From positions 1 to 64,000 of the forward strand of contig DAOTWG010000005.1 of NCBI GenBank assembly GCA_034436015.1: a DNA stretch of 64,000 nucleotides, in the 5' to 3' direction. Positions within the stretch are counted from its first letter, which is position 1. Each line of letters starts with the position of its first letter. Below are positions 52,292 to 60,589 of this stretch, in pieces. Source of the DNA: DAOTVX01 sp034436015 (GTDB taxonomy: Bacteria; Chloroflexota; Anaerolineae; Anaerolineales; Villigracilaceae). The translations under genes were made by a program, and so were the position numbers. The notes under the pieces are model-generated. The model saw nothing but the letters and a program-made list of their open reading frames with translations. It did no database searches and was not told the origin of the DNA.

Positions 52292-52541
52292 GCTCCTGGA
52301 GTTGATCTTCCAGAGCGCGAAAAAGGCGTTCTTGCACGTCTGGCGGCAACGGCATCGGTGCCTGTGAGAGAGCATGGTAGAGCAAGACGGTCTTGCGTAG
52401 GGTATCCACGACAATGCGGCAATGGCCACACTCTGCCATGTGTTGTTCGATGGTCGCGCGCAGCACTTCATCCAGTTCGCCGTCTATGTAATCTGAGAGC
52501 GAACGAAGCAAGTCGCGACATTCGATGTGAATTTCACTCAT
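52284..52541 (-). CDS. Soluble zinc-finger anti-sigma factor
   Basis: An 85-residue protein with a zf-HC2 domain. HMAECGHC gives the H-x3-C-x2-C motif of zinc anti-sigma factors such as RsrA, which release their sigma factor on thiol oxidation. There is no transmembrane helix, so it acts in the cytoplasm. It overlaps the ECF sigma gene by four bases (ATGA). Its TGA is in frame with the zinc-ribbon sequence downstream. Confidence 0.9.
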   Translation of the reverse strand: MSEIHIECRDLLRSLSDYIDGELDEVLRATIEQHMAECGHCRIVVDTLRKTVLLYHALSQAPMPLPPDVQERLFRALEDQLQEHG

Positions 52542-53146
52542 GGTTGCTTCCTTTCGCCGCGCAAACGCTCTGCATAGAAGGCACTGAGTTGTTCGCGCAG
52601 GTGAAGCCGGGCGCGCAAAAGTCGAGTCTTGACGGCAGCCTCACTCAATTGGAGAGCCTGACTGGTCTCCTGGATGGAGAGGCCTTCTATATCGCGCAGC
52701 AGAAAGACAACGCGTAACTTGGGGGGCAGGCGCTGAATTGCCTCTTCGAGATAGCGACGCGCCTCGGAGGAGAGCAATTCCTCTTCGGGTAAACAGCACC
52801 AGTCCACGAATTGTCGGGGCGTCTCGACTTCATCGTCCTCATCTTCAGCCGACAAATCGCTGACCGAGGTCTCCGGTCGTCGGCCGCGCAGGAGCATGAG
52901 CGCCTCGTTGACCGCGATACGGTAGAGCCAAGTAGAAAGGCTGGAACGCCCTTCAAATTCATGAAGATGTTGCAACGCCTTCAGAAACGTATTCTGGAGC
53001 ACGTCTTCGGCATCCTGGACATTTCCAAGCATCTTCAGCGCCAGGCGGTAGAGGGGGCCGGAGTATGCTTCGACAAGCCGCGCGAATTCCCGGCGATCGC
53101 CGGCGCGCAAAGCCTCAAAGGAAAACGCGGTCTCGGCTGCTGTCAT
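52538..53146 (-). CDS. ECF-type RNA polymerase sigma factor
   Basis: A 202-residue sigma factor. Region 2 (about 18-95) has DAEDVLQNTFLKALQHL and STWLYRIAVNEAL; region 4 (about 135-195) has LPPKLRVVFLLRDIEGLSIQETSQALQLSEAAVKTRL. The linker is long and acidic (SAEDEDDEVETP). It overlaps the zinc anti-sigma gene, its likely partner. OsmC further downstream suggests a stress response. Confidence 0.95.
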   Translation of the reverse strand: MTAAETAFSFEALRAGDRREFARLVEAYSGPLYRLALKMLGNVQDAEDVLQNTFLKALQHLHEFEGRSSLSTWLYRIAVNEALMLLRGRRPETSVSDLSAEDEDDEVETPRQFVDWCCLPEEELLSSEARRYLEEAIQRLPPKLRVVFLLRDIEGLSIQETSQALQLSEAAVKTRLLRARLHLREQLSAFYAERLRGERKQP

Positions 53147-53286
53147 TTAGATGTGTCCTTTTGCGAAAAGTTGCCTGCGAAACATCGTACGGCGCTGGAA
53201 ATTCGATACCCAGGAGAAGTATACCCGAAAGGGAAAGGAAGTGCCCCTAGGAGGCCGGCGAAAACAGGATAAACATCAGGAGTTTG

Positions 53287-53796
53287 ATGATTTTTGCTAC
53301 TAGCCAGCGTCTAGGGGTTGGGCTACTATCTAGGCAAATGAGATTTCCGGCCCTGGAGAACCTTCCCTTCTTTCAAGGTCTGCGTGGAGATGACCTATCT
53401 TTGTTGGCGCCCTTCTTTCGGACGCTGCGTTTTCGCGCCGGCGCGTTGATTTTCGATCAGGGGGATGCGGCCGAATTTTTTTACCTCCTCGTGCGGGGAG
53501 AGGTGGTTATTCGTTACAAGCCGGAAGACGGGCCGGCGATAACGGTCGCTCGTGTGCGACCGGGCGGCGTGTTTGGCTGGTCAGCGGCGATGGGCAACCC
53601 GGTGTACACCTCCGCCGCGGTCTGTGAAAGCGATAGCGAGGCATTGCAGATTCGCGGCGAGGCGCTGCGTTCCCTATGCGACAGTCACCCCCAGGCAGGA
53701 AAAATCATTCGGGAACGTCTGGCAGCCATCGTCGCAGAACGGCGGAGAAGTCGTCAGCAGGTAGCTAGGCTCCTGGGCAACCACTCTCACGTCTAG
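53287..53796 (+). CDS. Cyclic-nucleotide-binding-domain protein without DNA-binding domain
   Basis: A protein of about 169 residues formed by one cNMP-binding domain (LPFFQGL, FRAGALIFDQGD, FYLLVRGEVVIRY, RVRPGGVFGWSAAMG). The helix-turn-helix of Crp/Fnr regulators is absent; the tail is a short basic helix (RERLAAIVAERRRSRQQ). The start is uncertain: ATG 53287 has AGGAG four bases upstream, while ATG 53338 begins right at the domain without a Shine-Dalgarno. It precedes the NifU-type gene by 14 bases, so both are probably cotranscribed. It may sense a ligand and act by protein contact. Confidence 0.82.
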   Translation: MIFATSQRLGVGLLSRQMRFPALENLPFFQGLRGDDLSLLAPFFRTLRFRAGALIFDQGDAAEFFYLLVRGEVVIRYKPEDGPAITVARVRPGGVFGWSAAMGNPVYTSAAVCESDSEALQIRGEALRSLCDSHPQAGKIIRERLAAIVAERRRSRQQVARLLGNHSHV

Positions 53797-53810
53797 TCAC
53801 GGAGGAGATC

Positions 53811-54059
53811 ATGCAGAACACAAACGCCGCTGCCGAAATCCGCCTGAAAGCCCTCCTCGAGCAGTTGAGCGCCTACATCGAGACCTTCCACGGCGGATCG
53901 GTGGAGTACGTCTCGTTTGACGGCAAGACACTGCGGGTGCGCCTGGGAGGCGCCTGTCAGGGTTGTCCGCTCTCGCCGGCCACGTTGCATGGCTGGGTAG
54001 CAGGCACGGTGCGCCAGTTTTTCCCAGAGATCGAGACCGTAGAGGCTGTCGAGGGATAA
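53811..54059 (+). CDS. NifU C-terminal-domain iron-sulfur scaffold protein
   Basis: An 82-residue protein of the NifU/NFU type. VSFDGKTLRVRLGGACQGCPLS contains the C-x2-C pair that holds a [4Fe-4S] cluster between two subunits for delivery to target proteins. PEIETVEAVEG at the end is typical. AGGAG lies upstream. It forms a pair with the cNMP-domain gene. Confidence 0.92.
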   Translation: MQNTNAAAEIRLKALLEQLSAYIETFHGGSVEYVSFDGKTLRVRLGGACQGCPLSPATLHGWVAGTVRQFFPEIETVEAVEG

Positions 54060-54062
54060 CCC

Positions 54063-54548
54063 TCAGTCGCCCTTCTTACGCTTCAACAGACCGATTACGG
54101 AGCCAATACTTACCCAGGCTAGGGCGGGCGTAAAAATAAACCAACCGACGAAGGGCATCAGACAGGCAAGCAGAAGCAACCCGCCGCCGCGCAGGTAAGT
54201 TAAGGCAGGACGGTTTAACTCGCCCCAACGGTGGCTGATTATCTGAACGGCGGCGTTCAGACCAAACAGCAAGGGTATTCCCAGGCTCACAATCGGAACG
54301 ATAACAAGAAAAGAGAGAAAGATCGGTTCCTGCATCAGTTGTCCTACCGTCGCAGCCACGCTGATCAACAGCGCCTCTAGCAGGGCCACCGCGGCGAAGG
54401 TCAGCAAGCCCAGGAAGAACGAGCGCCAGGGATGGGTTTCTAGATTGTAGCGCGCCTGCGCGACGGGCTCTGGAAAGAGCAACATGACCGCCGCGAACAC
54501 TGCCGGCAGAGACAAGGTAACCAGTAAAACCATAAAGACGATATTCAT
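54063..54548 (-). CDS. Membrane protein downstream of an ECF anti-sigma gene
   Basis: A 161-residue protein with about four hydrophobic segments and a basic C-terminal end (LLKRKKGD). No family is recognised. ATG 54548 has AAGGAG upstream and follows the anti-sigma gene by eleven bases; the longer open frame upstream is a shadow of that gene. It is probably part of the same operon and may be a target or an accessory of the sigma system. Confidence 0.7.
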   Translation of the reverse strand: MNIVFMVLLVTLSLPAVFAAVMLLFPEPVAQARYNLETHPWRSFFLGLLTFAAVALLEALLISVAATVGQLMQEPIFLSFLVIVPIVSLGIPLLFGLNAAVQIISHRWGELNRPALTYLRGGGLLLLACLMPFVGWFIFTPALAWVSIGSVIGLLKRKKGD

Positions 54549-54559
54549 AGGCTGTCTCC

Positions 54560-55150
54560 TTAGAGGGGTTTTGGGTCTTCCGCGCCATCTGGCAGCAGGT
54601 GGATACTTCCTATCCACCACAAAGCGGGGATAATGATCAGCAGGAAGATGGCGACCGGCAAAGACGGAAGAATCTGCGGCCGATAGGAAATGACCGGCCA
54701 GGGAATCCGGATATCTTGTAACCAGGAACAAGGCTGGGAGACCATCTCCCACAACCCGAGCAAGGAGGCCACTGAGATACCGGAAAGCCTTTTCCAGAGC
54801 GATGGGAAGGTCAGCAATAGTTGGAGTGATGGCGCCGCGATGCGCGCCAATGCCTGAAGGGCGGCGATCAATATGCCCAATGCCACGCCTGCTTGCACGG
54901 CCAACGCCAGCCGCCAACCCAGGCTCGGCCGGCGCGCCGGCAAGCGATTCAACACCGGGGGGGTCAAATCGCGCCCCAGGTCCTCCGTCTTCATGCCAGC
55001 CAGGGCGGTGAAGAGGCGTTGCAGGTCTTGCAAGTAGGCGCGACAGGCGCGACAGACCGAAAGGTGTGTTTCCACGGCGCGCCGGCTTTCCACATCCAAG
55101 ACGCCATCGAGGTACTCGTGCAAGACTTCTTCCTCAAGGTGTTCCTTCAT
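54560..55150 (-). CDS. Membrane-bound zinc-finger anti-sigma factor
   Basis: A 196-residue protein. The N-terminal zf-HC2 domain (HLSVCRAC, H-x3-C-x2-C, about residues 29-36) would bind the sigma factor, and two or three hydrophobic helices follow (about 76-100 and 162-182, plus a weaker one). This layout suits signal transmission across the membrane. It overlaps the ECF sigma gene upstream by 17 bases. Confidence 0.88.
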   Translation of the reverse strand: MKEHLEEEVLHEYLDGVLDVESRRAVETHLSVCRACRAYLQDLQRLFTALAGMKTEDLGRDLTPPVLNRLPARRPSLGWRLALAVQAGVALGILIAALQALARIAAPSLQLLLTFPSLWKRLSGISVASLLGLWEMVSQPCSWLQDIRIPWPVISYRPQILPSLPVAIFLLIIIPALWWIGSIHLLPDGAEDPKPL

Positions 55151-55685
55151 GGCGATCCTCCTGCAACTTCGGGAGTTTCTCCAGGAGCAAACGGCGAGCG
55201 CGGAAGAGCTTAGATTTCACATCGCTGAGCGGGCAGCGGAGAGTCTGGGCAATTTCGGCATAGGTCATACCCTGGAAGTGACGCAATTCGATGATCACGC
55301 GGGAGCAAGGCGGCAAAGAGAGGATAGCGGCGTGCACGCTGTGTTCTTGTTCGCGTTGTACGACCTCTTCCTCAGGAGGAGGATGGTTGGAATCATGCTT
55401 CCACATCGTGAGGGGGAACAGCGGTCGGCGTTTCAAAAGGTTCAGGCACAGGTTGACGGCGATTTTCTTCAACCAGGGTGCGAATGGGCGCTCCAGATCG
55501 TAGCGCGGAAGGGTTTTCCACGCGCGCAGGAAGGTTTCCTGAACCGCATCTTCGGCGGCCTCGCGTTCTCCCAATAAACGATAGGCTATGCGGAAGACTG
55601 CTGCCTGGTGACGGCGCACCAGTTCGCCGAATGCTTCTTGATCACCCTGTACCGCGCGCCGTGCCAGTTCGCAATCCTCACTCAT
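55134..55685 (-). CDS. ECF-type RNA polymerase sigma factor
   Basis: A 183-residue sigma factor. Region 2: REAAEDAVQETFLRAWKTL and FAPWLKKIAVNLCLNLLKRR; region 4: LPPCSRVIIELRHFQGMTYAEIAQTLRCPLSDVKSKLFRARRLL. It is distinct from the ECF factor at 52.5 kb. Its overlap with a membrane anti-sigma gene indicates an envelope signal rather than a cytoplasmic one. Confidence 0.95.
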   Translation of the reverse strand: MSEDCELARRAVQGDQEAFGELVRRHQAAVFRIAYRLLGEREAAEDAVQETFLRAWKTLPRYDLERPFAPWLKKIAVNLCLNLLKRRPLFPLTMWKHDSNHPPPEEEVVQREQEHSVHAAILSLPPCSRVIIELRHFQGMTYAEIAQTLRCPLSDVKSKLFRARRLLLEKLPKLQEDRHEGTP

Positions 55686-55791
55686 CCTATAAGTTAATAC
55701 AATTTATTTAGAGAAAAAGTTGCGGGAGATGCGTTCTTTCTGGAAAGACCGCCCTATCTTGCGAGCGGCGGCGTGGGGGTCGGCGCGACGC

Positions 55792-56556
55792 TCACCGCGC
55801 CCAGAACAGGGCCAGCACCGTCAGCGAGCCGAAAACGAGGAGAACAGCGGCGAAGCCGAGCAGCGCTCCATGTCGCCGGCGTTCATCCATCAGCAGATAG
55901 GTTGGATATATCCCCTCCACTTTCCAGCGCGGTCCGCCGAACCAGGTAAAGAGCAGGCCGCCGAGCAGACCACCAACGTGCCCCCAATTATCTATCCCGC
56001 TCGAGGAGAAACCCAGGAACAGGTTGATGGCGGCCAGAAACAGAATATTTCCGAGCGCCTGCGCAGCATACTGGCGCAGGAACAAGCGATTTTGATACAG
56101 GAACACCCCCTCCGCGGCCAGCAGGCCGAAAATGGCGGTGGAGGCGCCGACCGAGGCGCCCGACGTCAGGAGGAAGGAAAGGACGTTGCCGGCAAATCCG
56201 CCGGAAACATAGAGCAGCAAAAAACGCCCGTGCCCGAAACGCGCTTCCAGTCCGGCGCCGAGGCGAATCAGCGCGTACATATTCAAGACAATATGCGCCA
56301 GCGAGGCGTGCAGGAAGATCGGCGTAATGAGCCGCCAGTACTGCCCAAATCGAATGAACGCAGCCTGCTTCGCGCCGTAATAGACCAGCAAGTCAACCCC
56401 CAGGTAAAAACGCGAGGCAAGTTGAAGCAGGTAGAACAACACTGTGATAGCCAAAAGGCTATAGGTGACCACAGGGGCCACATGCGGCAATCGCACCTCT
56501 ACCGCTGTAGATTGCGGAGGAGGCCGGCGCTCCTCGCCAGAAAAAGAATCGTTCAC
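55792..56556 (-). CDS. Rhomboid family intramembrane serine protease
   Basis: A 254-residue membrane protease with six or seven helices. The catalytic serine is S139 in GASTAIFG and the histidine H193 in WGHVGG; N92 in HIVLNM supports the oxyanion hole. The cytoplasmic N-terminus is short. It lies next to the second ECF system but is separated from it by 106 bp. Cleavage of an anti-sigma factor by such a protease is possible in principle; there is no direct evidence. Confidence 0.93.
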   Translation of the reverse strand: MNDSFSGEERRPPPQSTAVEVRLPHVAPVVTYSLLAITVLFYLLQLASRFYLGVDLLVYYGAKQAAFIRFGQYWRLITPIFLHASLAHIVLNMYALIRLGAGLEARFGHGRFLLLYVSGGFAGNVLSFLLTSGASVGASTAIFGLLAAEGVFLYQNRLFLRQYAAQALGNILFLAAINLFLGFSSSGIDNWGHVGGLLGGLLFTWFGGPRWKVEGIYPTYLLMDERRRHGALLGFAAVLLVFGSLTVLALFWAR

Positions 56557-56592
56557 GGTAAACCGTCCTGATTCGAGCCAATGGCAGGGAAT

Positions 56593-57216
56593 CTACAGGT
56601 GAACCCGTCGCTGGATAACGCGATGGCGCTCGGCGCGAATAATTGCTTCCACCGTATCTACGGTCTCGTCGAGATGACCATCAGCATTGACAATAAGATA
56701 GTCGAATTCGGCGGCGCGCTTGAGTTCCTGACGCGCCGTGGCGATTCGCAGGCTTAAATCCTCCGCCGGATCGCGCTGACGTTGGCGCAGACGGCGCATC
56801 ATTTCCTCCTCGCTTTGCGGGGTCAGGAAGATAAAAACCGCCTCGGGGGCAAGTTTCCGCACGGCAGCCGCGCCCTGCACGTCCACGCGCAATACAACGT
56901 CCTTGCCCGAAGCCAGCGCCTGTCGCACCTGTTCGCGCGGGATCCCCTTGTAGTCATTGTACACGATCGCATATTCAATCAGTTCGTTCTCTTCGATCAT
57001 GCGCGCGAATTCTTCCTTCGACACAAAAAAGTAGTCCCTACCATGCACCTCTCCCTCGCGACGCGGGCGGGTGGTCGCCGTGACCACGAAGTGAAAGGGC
57101 AGGCCGCGTTCCTTCATGCGCTGGATGACGGTGTCCTTTCCCGCTCCCGAGGGCCCGGAAATGACAATGAGCAGAGGTTGAGGGTGCCACAGATCAAAAT
57201 CCGAATCGGCGCTCAT
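56593..57216 (-). CDS. gmk: Guanylate kinase
   Basis: A 207-residue enzyme that phosphorylates GMP. The P-loop is SGPSGAGKDT, and the GMP-binding motifs ATTRPRREGEVHGRDY and VLRVDVQGA follow. Length and order fit the family. A TACAAT box ends six bases before the ATG, and there is no Shine-Dalgarno, so the mRNA may be leaderless. Confidence 0.96.
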   Translation of the reverse strand: MSADSDFDLWHPQPLLIVISGPSGAGKDTVIQRMKERGLPFHFVVTATTRPRREGEVHGRDYFFVSKEEFARMIEENELIEYAIVYNDYKGIPREQVRQALASGKDVVLRVDVQGAAAVRKLAPEAVFIFLTPQSEEEMMRRLRQRQRDPAEDLSLRIATARQELKRAAEFDYLIVNADGHLDETVDTVEAIIRAERHRVIQRRVHL

Positions 57217-57222
57217 GTTTCT

Positions 57223-57228
57223 ATTGTA
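57223..57228 (-). promoter_or_regulatory. -10 box placed for a leaderless gmk mRNA
   Basis: TACAAT on the minus strand, six bases from the gmk start codon at 57216. No Shine-Dalgarno lies between them. Confidence 0.4.
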
Positions 57229-57328
57229 ATCGAAACGACGGTGGTTTCGAGATGTCTGTCAGCGTTTGAATACGCTTTGTGCTATAATTTGATTTGACGT
57301 TTATCTGATCCTAATAAAGGAGTTTACC

Positions 57329-57754
57329 ATGGGCCTTTTCGCCACAATTCTAGAAAAGCTCGGTCTCGGCAAGAAAGAGGAAGCGAAGAGCGAGGCGGCC
57401 AAGCCTGCCGCCAAGCCAACGACATATGCGCAGTCTGCCCCTCCGCCGAGCGTCAGCACGTTTACCCCGGCAGCCCCTGCCAAGCCCGCTCCCATTTCAG
57501 AGGTGGATGTCGTCAGAAAATTGGAGCAGATGGCGGTTGGGACAAACCTGAATTGGAAAGTTTCTATTGTTGACCTGTTGAAATTGCTTGGGATTGACAG
57601 TAGTCTTCAGGCGCGCATCGAACTGGCAAAGGAACTGGGTTGTCCACCGGAGATGATGGAAGATTCGGCGCGCATGAACGTCTGGCTGCACAAGACCGTG
57701 TTGCGGAAAATTGCCGAGAACGGTGGCAATATTCCCAAAGAATTATTGGACTGA
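57329..57754 (+). CDS. DUF3597 protein
   Basis: A 141-residue protein. The N-terminus (MGLFATILEKLGLGKK) is followed by an alanine/proline-rich linker (about 20-55) and the conserved DUF3597 domain (NLNWKVSIVDLLKLLGIDSSLQARIELAKELG). The family is widespread and of unknown function. The ATG is preceded by AAAGGAG, and a TATAAT box lies at 57283-57288. Confidence 0.9.
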   Translation: MGLFATILEKLGLGKKEEAKSEAAKPAAKPTTYAQSAPPPSVSTFTPAAPAKPAPISEVDVVRKLEQMAVGTNLNWKVSIVDLLKLLGIDSSLQARIELAKELGCPPEMMEDSARMNVWLHKTVLRKIAENGGNIPKELLD

Positions 57755-57861
57755 AGCCCGTTTCCCATAGAAAAGCGCGGCTCCGTGTCAGACCCATGCT
57801 TTCTGTTGGGGAAGCGTGATTCTGAGGATAGAGCGTGGTCACGCGGCGCGGTTGACGAAGC

Positions 57862-59466
57862 CTACAGCAAGCGGTCTCCCCCTTGGACAGAGTCGACGCG
57901 GTAGTGGCAGCCTCGGCTCTGACGGTTGTGACGCGCTGCCTGCGCGATGAGCAGGGCAGCCTCGACCGCATTGCGCAGGCCGATCAGGCCATCGCTCAAC
58001 TTGGTGGCGCGGTAGAACGTTTCAATTTCATTCTGGAGGTGACGCAATTCGCGAATGGCACGCGAGAGGCGATCGCCGGAGCGAATCAAACCGACGTAGT
58101 GCCACATGATATTCTGAATAGTCTGCATATCGCCTTGAATGAGCGCCGGGTCAGAGTCATCCGTCAGTCCTGATTCGTCCCAACGGGGAATGTCCTCAGG
58201 AGAGGGCATGGCCGGCAGGGATTGTTCCGTCAGGCGTCTCTCGATATCGCGCGCGGCGCGTGTCCCCCAGACTAGCCCTTCGAGCAGGGAGGAGGAGGCC
58301 AGACGATTCGCGCCATGCACTCCGGTGCAGGCGACTTCTCCCACCGCGTACAGATTGGCAATACTGGAGCGACCCCATTCGTCTACCAATACGCCACCGC
58401 ACGAGTAATGGGCGGCCGGCACGACCGGGATGGGTTCGCGGCGGATATCCAAGCCGACTCGTAAACATTCGGCGTAAATGTTGGGGAAGCGATTTTCGAT
58501 TTTGTCCGCCGGCAGACGCGAGGCGATGTCGAGGAGAACGTAGGAATAGCCATGTTCTTCCATCTCGCGATGAATAGCGCGGGCGACCACATCGCGCGGG
58601 GCCAGGTCTTTCCACTCGGGGGCGTACTTCTCCATGAAAGGCTTCCCCTCCGGGGTCAACAAGAGGCCGCCTTCGCCGCGTACGGCCTCGCTGATGAGGA
58701 AACCTTCGGCGCCCGGCGCCGCCAGCGCCGTGGGATGGAATTGAACGTATTCGGCATTCACGATGCGCGCACCGGCGCGATGCGCCATCGCCAGGCCATC
58801 GCCGCGCGCGCCGGGGGGGTTGGTGGTGTTCCGGTAGAGCCGTCCTAGTCCGCCGGTGGCCAAGATGGTACAGGCGGCCAGGGTACGGTGGATGGTGCGC
58901 TGGCAGCGGTCGAAGACGTACGCACCATGGCACGCAATCGGACGGTACACGTCGAGTGGAGAGGGGGAATGGTGAGGGAAGGTGATCAGGTCAACAGCGG
59001 TAAAGCCGGTCATCAATTCGATGTTCGGTCGCTGACGGATTACCTCCAACAGGGCTTTGCTGATCGCCCGTCCCGTACCATCGCTAACGTGCAGGATGCG
59101 TCGGCGCGAGTGTGCGGCTTCTTGTCCGTATTCCAGATCGCCGTTCGGCGCGCGATCGAACTGTACGCCGGCGATTTTGATGAGCACTTCCTCTAACAGG
59201 CGTGGGCCTTCCTCGGCAAGCAGGCGCGCGGCGGAAGGCAGCGACGCGCCTGCCCCTGCCTCGAGGAGGTCCTTCACCAGTAAATCGGCAGAATCGCCCG
59301 GCCCGCGCCCGATGATGCCCCCCTGGGCATAACGCGTGTTCGATTCGCACGGGTCATCCTCGCGGGTAAGCAAGATGATGCGGCGATTCGGGTTCCGCGC
59401 CAGTTCGAGCGCGGCGGCTGCGCCCCCGATTCCAGAACCAATGATAAGCACATCGGTAATTTTCAT
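57862..59466 (-). CDS. nadB: L-aspartate oxidase
   Basis: A 534-residue flavoenzyme that oxidises aspartate to iminoaspartate, the first step of NAD synthesis. The FAD fold begins IIGSGIGGAAAALELA; SNTRYAQGGI, HVSDGTGRAI, ATGGLGRLYRNTTNP and CTGVHGANRLASSSLLEGLVWG are all typical. The C-terminal helical bundle is present. It is the last gene of nadC-nadA-nadB, 12 bases after nadA. Confidence 0.96.
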   Translation of the reverse strand: MKITDVLIIGSGIGGAAAALELARNPNRRIILLTREDDPCESNTRYAQGGIIGRGPGDSADLLVKDLLEAGAGASLPSAARLLAEEGPRLLEEVLIKIAGVQFDRAPNGDLEYGQEAAHSRRRILHVSDGTGRAISKALLEVIRQRPNIELMTGFTAVDLITFPHHSPSPLDVYRPIACHGAYVFDRCQRTIHRTLAACTILATGGLGRLYRNTTNPPGARGDGLAMAHRAGARIVNAEYVQFHPTALAAPGAEGFLISEAVRGEGGLLLTPEGKPFMEKYAPEWKDLAPRDVVARAIHREMEEHGYSYVLLDIASRLPADKIENRFPNIYAECLRVGLDIRREPIPVVPAAHYSCGGVLVDEWGRSSIANLYAVGEVACTGVHGANRLASSSLLEGLVWGTRAARDIERRLTEQSLPAMPSPEDIPRWDESGLTDDSDPALIQGDMQTIQNIMWHYVGLIRSGDRLSRAIRELRHLQNEIETFYRATKLSDGLIGLRNAVEAALLIAQAARHNRQSRGCHYRVDSVQGGDRLL

Positions 59467-59478
59467 GCCAGGCTCCCC

Positions 59479-60519
59479 TCAACCGATTTGTATCATCCGT
59501 TCGACCGCGCGGGAGGCGCGTTGACGAACGTCCTCCGGAATCTCAATCACGTAACGGTTAAATTTCAACGCGTCACGCGTGTCCTCCATCGTAATCATAT
59601 TCATATGCGGACAGCGCACCATGCACAGGCGCAGCATTTCTTTCTCCGGGTTGGCGGCGGCAATGTTATCGCCCATGGCGCATTCCGTAAGCAACAAGTA
59701 ACGAGGCGCTTGGGTCTGCTGAACGTAGCGAATCATGGCATTCGTGCTCCCCGAAAAATCCGCCGCCGCGACGACCTCAGGACTGCATTCGGGATGCGCC
59801 AGAATGACCACATCGGGGAACTGCGCCCGCACGGTTTCAACGTCTTTCACAGTGAATTTTTCATGCACTTCGCAACGCCCATGCCAACCGATAAGTTGAT
59901 AGTCCAGATCGGTGTCCGTAGCGGGGTTGTCGCGGAGGGTAGGGAAAAGGATATGTTTACCGGTCTCGCGCGCCACATTGCGCGCCAGGTATTCATCGGG
60001 CAAAAAGATGACCGTATCAGCCTTAAGCGATTCGACCACGGCAACGGCGTTGGACGAGGTGCAGCAAATGTCGCTCTCGGCTTTGACATCGGCATAGGTG
60101 TTAACATACGCAACAACCGGCACGCCGGGAAAACGCGCTTTGAGCGCGCGCACATCTTCGGCGGTGATACTGGCCGCCAGCGAGCAGCCGGCTTTTTCGG
60201 AGGGAAGCAACACGGTTTTGGTCGGGCTGAGAATCTTCGCCGTCTCGGCCATGAAACGCACGCCGCAGAAGACAATCACATCCTTGTCAGTTGCGGCCGC
60301 CTTCCGGCTCAAATCAAGCGAGTCGCCGGTGAAATCAGGGATGGAATGGAACAGGGCCGGTTCCATGTAATTATGGCCCAAGATGACGGCGTTGCGTTGT
60401 TTCTTGAGTTCCTCAATTTCTACGGCAATCTCGGCCTTGTAACGCAGTTCAACATCTGGAACAAGGCGTTCCAGTTTTGCCTTCATTTTCTCGTACATGC
60501 GTTGGACTTCTTGGCTCAT
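59479..60519 (-). CDS. nadA: Quinolinate synthase
   Basis: A 346-residue [4Fe-4S] enzyme that condenses iminoaspartate with dihydroxyacetone phosphate. AVILGHNYMEPAL, GDSLDLSRKA, FCGVRFMAETAKIL, YVNTYADVKAESDICCTSSNA and HPECSPEVV are the family motifs. C112, C216 and C303 are candidate cluster ligands by position. The gene is 70 bp after nadC and 12 bp before nadB. Confidence 0.96.
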   Translation of the reverse strand: MSQEVQRMYEKMKAKLERLVPDVELRYKAEIAVEIEELKKQRNAVILGHNYMEPALFHSIPDFTGDSLDLSRKAAATDKDVIVFCGVRFMAETAKILSPTKTVLLPSEKAGCSLAASITAEDVRALKARFPGVPVVAYVNTYADVKAESDICCTSSNAVAVVESLKADTVIFLPDEYLARNVARETGKHILFPTLRDNPATDTDLDYQLIGWHGRCEVHEKFTVKDVETVRAQFPDVVILAHPECSPEVVAAADFSGSTNAMIRYVQQTQAPRYLLLTECAMGDNIAAANPEKEMLRLCMVRCPHMNMITMEDTRDALKFNRYVIEIPEDVRQRASRAVERMIQIG

Positions 60520-60589
60520 CGGAATCTCCTTAATTCGAGGAAAAGCGCGGGCGGTGGATAGTGGACGGAGACCGCCCCTCGTCCACAGC

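Noticed and set aside
53338..53796. Crp/Fnr transcription factor
   Set aside because: The cNMP-binding domain is complete, but the chain ends without a helix-turn-helix domain, so it should not be called a transcription factor.
59488..60561. 357-codon plus-strand frame opposite nadA
   Set aside because: Complementary shadow of nadA; the residues are rich in His, Arg and Gly in the way typical of antisense frames.
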